A stretch of 64,000 bases of DNA from the NCBI GenBank assembly GCA_019358895.1, contig JAHHIG010000002.1:434001-498000 (forward strand), in the 5' to 3' direction. Position numbers and translations under genes: made by a program. The stretch is from Tildeniella nuda ZEHNDER 1965/U140. GTDB lineage: Bacteria > Cyanobacteriota > Cyanobacteriia > Leptolyngbyales > Leptolyngbyaceae. This document shows positions 26,124 to 34,726 of this stretch, piece by piece (within the stretch, counting starts at the first letter, position 1; each line of letters opens with the position of its first letter). The notes beneath the pieces were generated by a model, which saw nothing but the letters and a program-made list of their open reading frames with translations, was not told the DNA's origin and did no database searches.

Positions 26124-26309
26124 GCGATCGCCCATTACCGCCTCTATTTCGTTGGGTAAAGGCTGTCTATGATCGGCATCATGACCCAACTGGCAATTCT
26201 CTGGCTCATCTATCGCCTGACCGATTCGGTGTTACTGCTCGGCATAGCGGGCTTTTTGAGCCAACTGCCATTTGCTCTATGCCTACCCTATCTATGTCTA
26301 CCCCATTAA
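26124..26309 (+). pseudogene. MFS transporter remnant
   Basis: The plus frame starting GCG at 26124 reads AIAHYRLYFVG, stop, RLSMIGIMTQLAILWLIYR, LTDSVLLLGIAGFLSQLPF. This matches the first two membrane helices of MFS exporters, where the stop (TAA) stands for the usual Gln (CAA). The frame ends at 26309, and the remaining ten helices are absent. No start codon or ribosome-binding site is evident. Confidence 0.75.
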
Positions 26310-26559
26310 TAAGTTCTGTCTTTCTGTTTCCATCTCATTTCGATCGAAAATGGTTAAAAACTAGATCAGAACACTTGCTTTGTAGAAAACTCTATGGAAT
26401 ACTGTCTAAGTACAGTAAATCAATCGACAAGTAGTAGATTACCTTTACTGGTGTTTCTCAGTTCTGCAACGCAAGTGGTGCTTGCCGTTCGCCTAATTTG
26501 TCCCTGCACCGGATCAGCGATCGCAGCCACCTGCTTAACTCCATTTAATTGACCGTCAT

Positions 26560-26590
26560 AAAAAACCCCTTGCCAGGATTGGTTAAGGGG
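26560..26590 (-). terminator. Rho-independent terminator of the small secreted protein gene
   Basis: On the minus strand CCCCTT and AAGGGG enclose a 13-base loop and are followed by a run of six T. It lies about 70 bases past the stop of the 26658-27026 gene and inside the spurious minus-strand frame 26420-26620. Confidence 0.75.
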
Positions 26591-26657
26591 GTGTGGAAAC
26601 AATGTAAGGTCAACGCTCACCTATGAGTTAGCTTGGCAATTGTCAAGCTTACTGGGC

Positions 26658-27026
26658 TTACTCGCTCACTGAGAAAGTCACCAGATCGTAGAGTTGATTG
26701 GCAACTACATTGAGATAGCCTTGATCCTGCAAGGTTTCAGGTGCTACCCGTCCCGCTTTGATACCTGCCTGTACGACTTCCTCTGGAGTAATTTGGTTTG
26801 CTTGAGCAGCAAAAATCAAATCGCCACCGGAAGGAACGCCTTGTTGAGCAAGGTATCCTTGTCGAGCTAAGCCTACAAGATCAACAGGCGATGTTTGCTG
26901 GATGTTGGCGGCAATCGATACTGCATTTGTTGCCTGTCCAATGGTTGTGGCGCGAACGGTAGGAGCGATCGCGAGCAACAGGGCTGCGGTAGACACGCTA
27001 CCCCACAATAAAGAGTTCATTTTCAT
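26658..27026 (-). CDS. Small secreted protein of unknown function
   Basis: A 122-residue protein with a clear signal peptide (SLLWGSVSTAALLLAIAPTV then RATT). The mature part (about 98 residues) has no Cys and reads DLVGLARQGYLAQQGVPSGG, ANQITPEEVVQAGIKAGRVA and PETLQDQGYLNVVANQLYDL. This resembles short helical modules of cyanobacterial exported proteins, but I cannot name a family. The ATG at 27026 follows AGGAG with good spacing, and a terminator follows at 26560-26590, so it is a single-gene transcription unit. Confidence 0.75.
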   Translation of the reverse strand: MKMNSLLWGSVSTAALLLAIAPTVRATTIGQATNAVSIAANIQQTSPVDLVGLARQGYLAQQGVPSGGDLIFAAQANQITPEEVVQAGIKAGRVAPETLQDQGYLNVVANQLYDLVTFSVSE

Positions 27027-27533
27027 TCAGGTTCTCCTTTTGCCGATTGTTGAAACTGTTTCTTGGGGATGTGCCGTAGTGGAACGTGCAATTCCACCTA
27101 TTAATACGTACACTTCCTTCTATCAGTTTCAACAATTTTTCTTAATTTGGCATCTGTAAAGTGGGTGAATTTTGCTGAGTTCTTAGCAATTCACAGGCAT
27201 TTAAAAGCCTTTCTGCCCTTCTTTATAGCCTCATAGGTTGTGGGGATAGAGCGTGTTGATACCCCCGCAAGTAGCGAGGAAATAGCTTCTTTGTATCCTC
27301 ATAATTTATGAGGTTTAGCTAGAATGCCCACTTCCTGGAAGTGGTTTTCATTGATGCTTCTGAGGTCTGCAACTTTTTCACAGTCGGGGATTTGCATTTC
27401 CTCATCAGCCTTTGCAAGGGGTTGCAAGCAGCTAATTAGAAAGCCTCACTCAAAGGTGGGAATTTCCATAGTTTTTTGTCAAACGACTTCATTCCTGGTT
27501 TTAACCCATTGTTTTGTTATGACAAGACAGTTT
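27027..27533. other. Gene-free stretch before the chimeric ORF
   Basis: About 500 bases without a supported gene. The plus frame is open from 27324, but the translated N-terminal part has no protein-like pattern and no ribosome-binding site. Confidence 0.45.
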
Positions 27534-27980
27534 ATGACGATTCAGACAGTTGGAATTTTGAGTCCTGGAGATATGGGGCAGGCGATCGCCGCTGTGCTCC
27601 AATCCCATTCGTTACGTGTTGTGGCGACACTGGACGATCGCTGCGATCGCACTCGTGCGTTGGCATCTGAAGCAGGGATTCAAAATGTTGGGTCACTGGA
27701 ACGGCTAGTCTTTGAGTCAGACACCATTATTCGGATTAACGCCATTTCTCCGGGTCTCACCGCCACCGATCGAGCCGAACAATTGGCAGAGCAAAACGCT
27801 CGATCGCTCGGTCTTTCTGTAAAGCCGTACAAAGCGGATGCCCTACGCAGCTTTCCGTTAGGGCGGATTGTGCCACCGGAGGAGATCGCTCACCGGGCGT
27901 TATTTCTGGTGTCCGATCTGGCGGCTTTCATCACGGGAGCAGAAGTGTTAGTCGATGGCGGTTCCACTCCCGGTGTGTAA
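27534..27980 (+). pseudogene. Chimeric dehydrogenase ORF: 6PGDH-like N-terminus joined to SDR C-terminus
   Basis: A 148-codon frame composed of two unrelated enzymes. Residues 1 to about 63 are the nucleotide-binding start of a 6-phosphogluconate-dehydrogenase-like protein (TVGILSPGDMGQAIAAVLQS). From about 66 onward it is the C-terminal quarter of a short-chain dehydrogenase (IRINAISPGLTATDRAEQ, then PPEEIAHRALFLVSDLAAF and ITGAEVLVDGGS). The SDR catalytic Ser-Tyr-Lys region is missing. The frame is open across the joint near 27725, so a deletion fused the two genes. A working enzyme is unlikely. Confidence 0.8.
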
Positions 27981-28017
27981 GTTCCATCATGCCTTTGAAT
28001 TCAAGGAGTCATCAATT

Positions 28018-29136
28018 ATGTTAAACCTGAACGCTTTAAATCTGAAAGCAAACGTTGCTGCCTGGAAACGTCCCAATGTGACGCGGCGATCGGCATTATT
28101 CTTCCTCGGTTGCTCTCTAGTGTTTTCAACGACTCTGGCTAGCTGTGGTGGTTCATCAACCAATTCCACTCAACCATCAGCCGCATCTCCTAGTGCAAGC
28201 CCTATCAGCAGCACCAGTAGTAACGGTAAGAAACTCTTTCGCGTGGTTCGTTCTAAGCAATTAACCGCTCTGGCAGTTCTGGAGAAGCAGGGCACGCTTG
28301 AAAAAGCGCTGGAACCGTTGGGATATACGGTGCAGTGGCTGGAGTTTGCCGCTGGTCCCCAACAGTTGGAAGCCATCAAAGTGGGAGCGCTGGATATTGC
28401 CCAAACCGCTGAATCTCCCCCTGTCTTTGCCCAGGCATCGGGCACGGATCTGGTTTATTTGGCAACAATGCCGCGCAATGGTAAACCTGTGGCGTTGTTA
28501 ATCGCAAACGATTCGTCAGCCAAAAGCATCAAAGATTTGAAAGGGAAGAAAATTGCGTTTCAAAAAGCATCGATCGGTCATTATTTGTTAGTGAAAGCGC
28601 TGGAGAAAGAAGGCTTAAAGCTGAGTGATGTGCAGTCGGTTTTCTTGCCGCCAGCAGATGCCAGTTCTGCCTTTAGTCAGGGGAAAGTTGATGGTTGGTT
28701 TATCTGGGACCCATTCATTACCCGCACTGAGCAGGCAAAGCTTGGGCGTGTGTTATTGGATGGTGAAACGTTACGAGACACATCAAACTTCTACTCTTCT
28801 AATCGGCAGTTTGCTAAAGACAACCCAGAGGCATTGAAGGTGTTTTTCCAGGAGCTAGAAAAGGCAGAAGCCTGGACAAGAGACCATAAAGCAGAAGTAT
28901 CCCACTTACTGGCTCCGGTGACGCAACTGAAACCCGAGGTTCTAGATATCATGCACGACAAGTATGAGTATGGCTTACGATCGATTACACCTGCCATTAT
29001 TAGCAAGCAACAGGAAGTCGCTGACCTGTGGTACGACCTGAAGCTGGTTCCTGTCAAAGTCGATGTCCGCAAAGGCTTTTTGACTCCAGAAGAATACGCT
29101 AAATTCACGCCGCAAAATGTTCTTGCCCAAAAGTAG
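28018..29136 (+). CDS. ABC transporter substrate-binding lipoprotein, aliphatic sulfonate (SsuA) type, copy 1
   Basis: A 372-residue periplasmic binding protein of the SsuA/TauA/NrtA-like group. The signal has RRSALFFLGCSLVFSTTLASC with lipobox LASC, then a Ser-rich linker. The body has KALEPLGYTVQWLEFAAGPQ, GALDIAQTAESPPVFAQASG, KDLKGKKIAFQKASIGHYLL and GKVDGWFIWDPFI. I chose the ATG at 28018, preceded by AAGGAG at 28003; the frame opens upstream at 27955 inside the chimeric ORF. No permease or ATPase gene of this type lies nearby, so they must be elsewhere. Confidence 0.92.
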   Translation: MLNLNALNLKANVAAWKRPNVTRRSALFFLGCSLVFSTTLASCGGSSTNSTQPSAASPSASPISSTSSNGKKLFRVVRSKQLTALAVLEKQGTLEKALEPLGYTVQWLEFAAGPQQLEAIKVGALDIAQTAESPPVFAQASGTDLVYLATMPRNGKPVALLIANDSSAKSIKDLKGKKIAFQKASIGHYLLVKALEKEGLKLSDVQSVFLPPADASSAFSQGKVDGWFIWDPFITRTEQAKLGRVLLDGETLRDTSNFYSSNRQFAKDNPEALKVFFQELEKAEAWTRDHKAEVSHLLAPVTQLKPEVLDIMHDKYEYGLRSITPAIISKQQEVADLWYDLKLVPVKVDVRKGFLTPEEYAKFTPQNVLAQK

Positions 29137-29242
29137 ATTTTTTGGAAAGTAAGGACGTTCCATCAACGTCCCTACTCCCGAATTCTGCTGTCAATTCTTC
29201 TTCTCTCTGTAATCACTTTTTGTATGTCGAGGTCAGTAAACT

Positions 29243-30268
29243 ATGCGTTCACCGTTTAAGCTTTCACGTCGTAAGTTCAATCATTTAGTGTTGCCAGGGG
29301 CGATCGGCTTTTCGGCTGCCCTTGCATCAAAGAGTTTTGCTCAAGGAACGGGAGACTACAAGGCGAAAGTCTTGCGGGTTGGCTATCAAGTCTCTGGCGA
29401 TCTGGTGAAAGTATCGGGTGTTTTGGAGAAAAGGCTTGAACCCCTCGGTGTGAAAGTAGAGTGGATACAGTTTGCTCAGGGTCCACAACTGATGGAAGCG
29501 CTAAAAATTGGTCGCATTGATACCGGCTCAGTGGGAGAAACGCCGCCCATCTTTACGCAAGCAGGAGGCGGACCGATCGTCTATGTTGTAGGGTCAAAAA
29601 CAACGCCAGAAACGGGTAAAGGTAGCGTCATTGCAGTGCCTCCCGATTCACCCATTAAAACGGTACGCGATATCAAAGGGCAGGATGTAATTTTTCAAGC
29701 AGCATCCGCGTCTCACTACCTCATTCTGAGAGCGTTGGAAGAGGTGGGGCTAACCATCAACGATATAAACATCAAGAGTCTATCGAATGTGGAAGCGCGT
29801 GCTGCCTTTTTGGCGGGTAGAATTCCGGTTTGGGTGACAGGTGATCCACATTATGCGATCGCCCAAAAGTTTGGCAAAATTCGAGTACTCCGGGATTCTG
29901 TGGGGATTAATTCCCCCGGTGGCTATTATGTGGCTTACAAGCCGTGGGCACAGGAAAATGTTGGTCTACTGAGAATCCTTGTGGAAGAAGTGGACAAGAT
30001 TGAACAGTGGGCTGAGAACAACAAAACAGATGCCGCAAAATTGCTTGCGCCAGCACAGAAGCTTGATCTGGATGTCATGCAAGTCATTGTCGATCGCCGC
30101 ACCTTTGGGCGCAGAGCTATCACGCCAGCCCTCATTAAAGATCAACAACGGGTGGCTGATTACTTTGCTAAGAACGGCGTGATTCCTAAGTCAATCAATG
30201 TCAGCGAGGCATTATTAACCGCAGATCAATATGCTGCGCTTACACCCACCACCATCAGCCAAAAATAA
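29243..30268 (+). CDS. ABC transporter substrate-binding protein, aliphatic sulfonate (SsuA) type, copy 2
   Basis: A 341-residue homologue of the preceding protein. Its N-terminus, LSRRKFNHLVLPGAIGFSAA, has a twin-arginine motif and no lipobox, so it is probably exported by Tat and free in the periplasm. The body: LEPLGVKVEWIQFAQGPQLM, GRIDTGSVGETPPIFTQAGG, VRDIKGQDVIFQAASASHYL and AGRIPVWVTGDPHYA. Sequence differences from copy 1 are large, so this is an old duplication with different export and probably different ligands. Confidence 0.92.
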   Translation: MRSPFKLSRRKFNHLVLPGAIGFSAALASKSFAQGTGDYKAKVLRVGYQVSGDLVKVSGVLEKRLEPLGVKVEWIQFAQGPQLMEALKIGRIDTGSVGETPPIFTQAGGGPIVYVVGSKTTPETGKGSVIAVPPDSPIKTVRDIKGQDVIFQAASASHYLILRALEEVGLTINDINIKSLSNVEARAAFLAGRIPVWVTGDPHYAIAQKFGKIRVLRDSVGINSPGGYYVAYKPWAQENVGLLRILVEEVDKIEQWAENNKTDAAKLLAPAQKLDLDVMQVIVDRRTFGRRAITPALIKDQQRVADYFAKNGVIPKSINVSEALLTADQYAALTPTTISQK

Positions 30269-30292
30269 CGCCACTGAATTAACGATGCAATC

Positions 30293-30361
30293 CGCCCCCA
30301 ACCCCCAATTCTGGGGGAGCCGATCCTTAAAGTCCCCCAGGGTTGAGGGATTCAGGGGGCT
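30293..30361. repeat. Short inverted-repeat element related to the MITE at 25302
   Basis: GCCCCCAACCCCCAATTCTG, then GGGGGAGCCGATCC, CCCCCAGGG and TCAGGGGGC. The GGGGGAGCC...AGTCCCCC...TTCAGGGGGC order matches the interior of 25302-25412, but the AGGACTTAC ends are absent. Confidence 0.75.
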
Positions 30362-30489
30362 ACTCAAGCAGCACTTTCCTTAAGTCAGTGCCATTCGCTC
30401 ATAGCATCATTCTCACACCAAAGGGGCATTTCCCTCTCCTTCATGCTTCATTCGATCGCTTGTCATTAATTGCTAAAGGTTTAAATGCG

Positions 30490-31599
30490 ATGCAACCGAA
30501 TAACGCAGAGCCAATTTCAGCCAGTGATGTTGCAGTGCTTGATAGCCCTGTTAAGCCTACGCCTGAGAATGCTGAAGAGACGGTTTTAACTAACGATACG
30601 GTGTCTCCCATCTTTCCAGATCACAGACAAGCAGGCGCTTCCAGATGGCTGTGGTTAGGCTTGCTGCTATCGATCGGCTTACACATCGGGTTGATGCTGA
30701 TACCGTCTGGACATGAACCGCCACCGCCTCCGAAAACTGAACCAGAAAAGCAGGTACGGATTACTCAGTTAGCCAAGCTGAAGACGGTAAAACTGCCAAA
30801 TAAGGTTGTGAAACCATTGGCGCGCGTTGTACGCCCACGATCGGCTCCGCTCATTGTGCAACCGCAACCGCCAATCCCGCCTAAAGCCCTACCATCACTG
30901 GGCGACCCTCCCGAACAAGGTGATGCCGCCGAATCAAGCTCCTGGGAAGATTTCCCGCTTTACCCTGGTGCTCAACCGGGTTGTTTTGGGTTGCCTTCTT
31001 GCTTGCAAACAGCCGATTCATTGAAACAGGTCGCTGATTATTATGCCAAAGAATTACCTGCCAAAAAATATGCGTTGACACCCAAGAGTCAGGAAGCAGG
31101 TCGCCAGGTGTTTCAGGTATCGCGCAAGGGAGAGGCACAGTTTTTAAGTATCATCCAAACGGATAAGGGACAGGCGATCGTCTTATCCGATGCGCCGCGA
31201 TCGCTAGATGACCTGAAAAAAGCGGTGGAAGTACCGCCAGAAGTGGCTGCCATCTTGAGCAGTCTGGCAGCGGAGAATGCAAAGCCAGCCGACTTTGCTC
31301 AAGCCGATGTCGCCTATACCAAATCGGCTGAAAAGGGCTACGCATCGGGAGCTGCCATACCGAAACCAGAGGTTGTGAATATCAGCCTGGTGCGTAGTTA
31401 CTCCTTCGACACGATGATGAGTGAGTTTTTCCGCAGCAATTTGGTGAATGCGGGTTTTGATGTCACTGATCTGCCGGACTTTGGTGGCGGCAAGCTTTAC
31501 ACAGTCAGCAAGGAAAGCAGCACTCTCTTCCTGAGTTTGCTGCCAAGTCAAGATGGTGACAATACATTGATCGTGACCTGGAAAACCCAACCGAAGTAA
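30490..31599 (+). CDS. TonB-like protein with unassigned periplasmic domain
   Basis: A 369-residue single-pass membrane protein. After about 55 polar cytoplasmic residues comes WLWLGLLLSIGLHIGLML. This has the Ser-x3-His spacing of the TonB transmembrane helix that contacts ExbB. Next comes a Pro-rich stretch (EPPPPPKTEPEKQ), a Lys/Val/Pro spacer and PPIPPKALPSLG. The rest (about 145-369) has no TonB C-terminal motif but has two similar alpha/beta halves (LYPGAQPGCFGLPSCLQ..., FRSNLVNAGFDVTDLPDFGG). I chose the ATG at 30490. ExbBD genes lie 17 kb away in the window. Confidence 0.7.
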   Translation: MQPNNAEPISASDVAVLDSPVKPTPENAEETVLTNDTVSPIFPDHRQAGASRWLWLGLLLSIGLHIGLMLIPSGHEPPPPPKTEPEKQVRITQLAKLKTVKLPNKVVKPLARVVRPRSAPLIVQPQPPIPPKALPSLGDPPEQGDAAESSSWEDFPLYPGAQPGCFGLPSCLQTADSLKQVADYYAKELPAKKYALTPKSQEAGRQVFQVSRKGEAQFLSIIQTDKGQAIVLSDAPRSLDDLKKAVEVPPEVAAILSSLAAENAKPADFAQADVAYTKSAEKGYASGAAIPKPEVVNISLVRSYSFDTMMSEFFRSNLVNAGFDVTDLPDFGGGKLYTVSKESSTLFLSLLPSQDGDNTLIVTWKTQPK

Positions 31600-31602
31600 C
31601 TA

Positions 31603-31745
31603 CAGCGGTTTCTAGTCGAGTGGAGTACAGTCGCGAACAGGCAGAGGGTAGAGGGCAGAAGTAAAGAAGACTGCGGTTTTCCTTCTGCCCTCTACCCTCT
31701 GCCTCAAACTAAAACTTGTACTGCATTTAAGTGAGAACCGCTATC
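31603..31745. repeat. Inverted-repeat element with 23-bp perfect hairpin
   Basis: A 23-base arm at 31639-31661 (starts AGGCAGAGGG) is perfectly repeated in reverse complement at 31682-31704 around a 20-base loop. Outer imperfect ends AGCGGTTTC and GAACCGCT flank it. The region 36120-36310 has similar AGGCAGAAGGC sequences and may be another copy. Confidence 0.8.
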
Positions 31746-31771
31746 TGTTGTTCAACCTACGGTAAATAAAG

Positions 31772-32590
31772 ATGTCTGCATCAACGTCTACTTATGATCC
31801 AACCCTCTTTCAAGGTGCTGCCTGGTACTATGCCCGCTATCGATCGCGCTATCCCCAGGCATTGTTTGATTTACTCGCTGCTCAGTTCAAGCTGGATGGC
31901 ACCGGACGCTTACTCGATCTTGGCTGTGGTGCAGGACTGGTAGCGATTCCATTCAGCAATCGATTTACTGAAGTCGTGGCAATCGACCCGGATGCAGAGA
32001 TGCTCCAAGCAGCAGAAGCAGAGGCACAGGAAACTGGGGTTACTAACATTCGCTGGCTTCGCGATCGTGCCGAGTCGGTTTCAGAGGCATTGGGTCAATT
32101 CAAACTGGTGACTTTTGGGCGATCGTTCCATTGGATGCAGCGGGAACTGCTTCTGGACAAGCTTTACCCCCTACTCACAGATAATGGCGGCATTGCCATC
32201 TTAAAAACAGGTGACGATCCCTGGCATAGCGACCTGCCCTGGAAGCAAACGGCGATCGCCGTCGTGAAGCGCTGGCTAGGAGAAGAACGCCGCACTGGGC
32301 AGGCAGGTCAGGGCGTGTGGAAACCGTTAGCAGTGCCTCATGAAGAAGTCATTGCAAATTCACCGTTTCCCCGTCAAGAAACCTTTGAAGTCACCTTTGA
32401 AAAATCGTGGACGGTTGATTCTTACCTGGGTTATCTCTACTCCACCGCGTTTGCGTTGCCATCTTTTTTTGGGGACGATCGCGAGAAATTTGAGGTAGAT
32501 CTAAAGCAATCACTTCTGACAGTTGAACCATCGGGGCACTTTACTGAACAGCTCACTGCCGGAGCGATCGTCGCTTGGAAAGAAGCTTGA
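31772..32590 (+). CDS. Class I SAM-dependent methyltransferase
   Basis: A 272-residue methyltransferase of the type-11 group. It begins STYDPTLFQGAAWYYARYRS. Motif I is LLDLGCGAGLVAIPFSNRF, followed by VVAIDPDAEMLQAAEAEAQE and LVTFGRSFHWMQRELLLDKL, the usual post-motif pattern. Substrate unknown. It is convergent with the truncated haloperoxidase gene; its stop is only about ten bases from the truncation point. Confidence 0.92.
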   Translation: MSASTSTYDPTLFQGAAWYYARYRSRYPQALFDLLAAQFKLDGTGRLLDLGCGAGLVAIPFSNRFTEVVAIDPDAEMLQAAEAEAQETGVTNIRWLRDRAESVSEALGQFKLVTFGRSFHWMQRELLLDKLYPLLTDNGGIAILKTGDDPWHSDLPWKQTAIAVVKRWLGEERRTGQAGQGVWKPLAVPHEEVIANSPFPRQETFEVTFEKSWTVDSYLGYLYSTAFALPSFFGDDREKFEVDLKQSLLTVEPSGHFTEQLTAGAIVAWKEA

Positions 32591-32599
32591 AGACATAGA

Positions 32600-33763
32600 T
32601 TATGACTTAAACACATCAGAGTGAATGGGATAGTTGGTTTTCTTCACTTTGTTGTTGTGTACCAAACCACCATACGCTTCCGATCGTACGCGCCGATGCA
32701 CATAATACTTTTGCCAGTAAGAAACCCGAATTGCGTGAGGTTCAACCAAACTAATCAACGCCTGAGCATACCCTGAACCAAAGGTTCCGGAACCGCCCAT
32801 TTGAGTTTTTGACTTATTGTAAGGATTACTGGGATTGTACGGTGCGCCAACGCCACCCGCTAGAGGGTTATCCTTCTCTAGCTTCGCAATTAAGATCTGT
32901 GCCGCATTGGTATAAACGGGGGGTGGAGCGTGGGCAATTTCACCCTGATCCCGACCATTGATGAAATAACGACGAACAGGGTCAAATTTGATGATGCGAC
33001 CAGACTCGCCGCCATTTTGCACCAGCAGCCACTCATCATGGTTCACCTGAAAACTGTTTTCAGGGCTGGCTACAGGCACCCGATGAAGCTGGGCATAACT
33101 CTGCGTCCCAGCAGGCACGGGGCGCAGTAAGAACTGGGAGACATAAGGACCGGTATCGGCTCCAGGCACCGTGTGGTAAATAACTCGACCAGCGCTATCG
33201 GTATAGAACGCTGTACCACGGAACAACAGTTCAGGCGTAACGCGCCCCTTCTCTTTCGAACCTCTAAAGTCTGATAACCGATTGAGATCGTTAACGGCTG
33301 CCAAAATAAGTGGCTTGTTGGTGTTGTTGCGATACTCACTAAAGGGCACATCCTGCAACAACCCCTGCCACGCGATTTCAATAAGCTCAGCCGCCTGTTG
33401 AGCACTATCGAGCGTTGGAGGCACTGGAATTGGTAAATGGGCAGGATTTAGCCCCGTTAAACTCACTGCCAGTGGAGTCAGCGGCTGCACCAATTTCCGC
33501 TTGCCATCCAGGATGATCTTCTCATAGTTCTCAGGGTCGCCCGATCGCAGCGCATCAATAAACGATTGGTAGGCTTTGAGATCTACCTCACCTAGTTCGT
33601 TATGGAGTAAACCCCGTGTATCAGTAGCAATTTTGTTGGCATATTTTGCCTCATCCCCATTGGTTGGATGCTTGGCAGTAGCTTGTTTTAGACTCTCTGC
33701 ACACGTGACGCGGACTTTATACGCCCTGGATGGAAACTGATCACCCGCATAAGCTGCAATCAC
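32600..33763 (-). pseudogene. Vanadium-dependent haloperoxidase, C-terminally truncated
   Basis: A 387-codon frame (GTG start at 33763) matching the N-terminal two thirds of vanadium bromoperoxidase-like proteins: SRAYKVRVTCAESL, ELLFRGTAFYTDSAGRV, DTGPYVSQFLLRPVPAGTQS, GVGAPYNPSNPYN, and WQKYYVHRRVRSEAYGGLV with the first vanadate-binding Lys and Arg. The frame stops soon after (PIHSDVFKS). The domain with the Ser-Gly-His motif and the vanadate-ligating His is missing. The end coincides with the end of the methyltransferase gene, indicating a deletion junction. It is unlikely to be active. Confidence 0.82.
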
Positions 33764-33820
33764 CTGCGCCTAAGCGCTGCTGTCCTTTGCTTTTAATTGC
33801 ACCCATCTAATTATAAATAA

Positions 33821-33853
33821 TAAGTCCCTTCCTGATATTGGAAAGGGACTTAC
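33821..33853 (-). terminator. Hairpin downstream of the HLIP gene
   Basis: TAAGTCCCTT (33821-33830) and AAGGGACTTA form a strong stem; on the minus strand AT-rich sequence follows. It lies about 140 bases after the HLIP stop and before the haloperoxidase start. The T-tract is weak, so termination is likely but not certain. Confidence 0.5.
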
Positions 33854-33992
33854 TGGGTTGAAAGATTTTAAATGGATACAGAGAGGACTGACGCAAGCGT
33901 CAAATGCTTTAACCAAAAGTTGTGGCAAACAAGATTGGCTTAAACCTCCGAGGTTTTGACCAGTGTGTGTAAGTCTTGAAAAATTTTGATGC

Positions 33993-34193
33993 TTACTTCA
34001 CTAAGTGCAGAAGATCACGTAGGACGCTAACGCCTGCTAAATCCCAAAGCAGGTAAGCACTAAAGCCGATCATCGCCAATCGTCCGTTCCATAATTCAGC
34101 CTGGGGATTGAAACCGAAGATGAAAGCGTTGCGATCGATGCCGTTGTATTCCTTAGCCGTAGAGGGTAAGCCAGTCGTTTTGTTCGCTTGCAT
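33993..34193 (-). CDS. High-light-inducible (HLIP/CAB-type) protein
   Basis: A 66-residue one-helix chlorophyll-binding protein. The signature NPQAELWNGRLAMIGFSAYL contains the ELB-type Glu, Asn and Arg that bind chlorophyll in the family. It acts in the thylakoid membrane, in photoprotection and in handling chlorophyll during photosystem assembly. The N-terminus (MQANKTTGLPSTAKEYNGID) is polar and cytoplasmic. A related helix ends the ferrochelatase at 45837-47009. Confidence 0.93.
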   Translation of the reverse strand: MQANKTTGLPSTAKEYNGIDRNAFIFGFNPQAELWNGRLAMIGFSAYLLWDLAGVSVLRDLLHLVK

Positions 34194-34202
34194 TGTTTAC
34201 AT

Positions 34203-34726
34203 TCCTTAATGATTGATTCCCCTTCATCGTATTTGCAGGCTTCGCTTTGGTTGTCTGTCTTTGGAGGGATCTATGGACTAATTAGTTAAACACACGCTGG
34301 CAAAGACCTATGAAACAAAGGCGCTCACTTTCACAAGAGGAGGCGGTATCCAGCGTCCAGCAATAATTCTCGCTTTCAATCGTTAACCGATATCGACTAC
34401 CGCTAAGGTGTGGAACGCTTGCTATAGGTTAGTCATGCTCATTTCTTCTACCTAATTTGGTAGAACCACCTTCAGTCTTCCGAATGAATAGATCTCCCCT
34501 TTTGACGCTACTTATACAACTTCTACAACGTCTACAAAAAACAAACTCTTACTTATACGCAATTTCAAACATGCGGCTGTCATGCTGTGGGAAAGCACAA
34601 AAGTCGCCCAACTGGTTCATTCGTGACTAATCGACACAAAGACGATGGTTGGGAGTGCCTACTAGTGTTTATTGATTGGTTCATTGCATCCATCGATCGT
34701 TCACGTTCAATCTCAAGGAAATCACC
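34203..34726. other. Gene-free stretch between the HLIP and Ycf35-like genes
   Basis: About 520 bases between divergent genes. TTTACATT sits immediately before the HLIP start, like half of a high-light regulatory element, but a second half is not convincing. Repeats of TTCTACAAC/TCTACAA occur at 34517-34535. No ORF supported. Confidence 0.4.

Noticed and set aside
26420-26620. 66-codon minus-strand open frame
   Set aside because: It contains the terminator hairpin (26560-26590) of the preceding gene and has no ribosome-binding site or family pattern.
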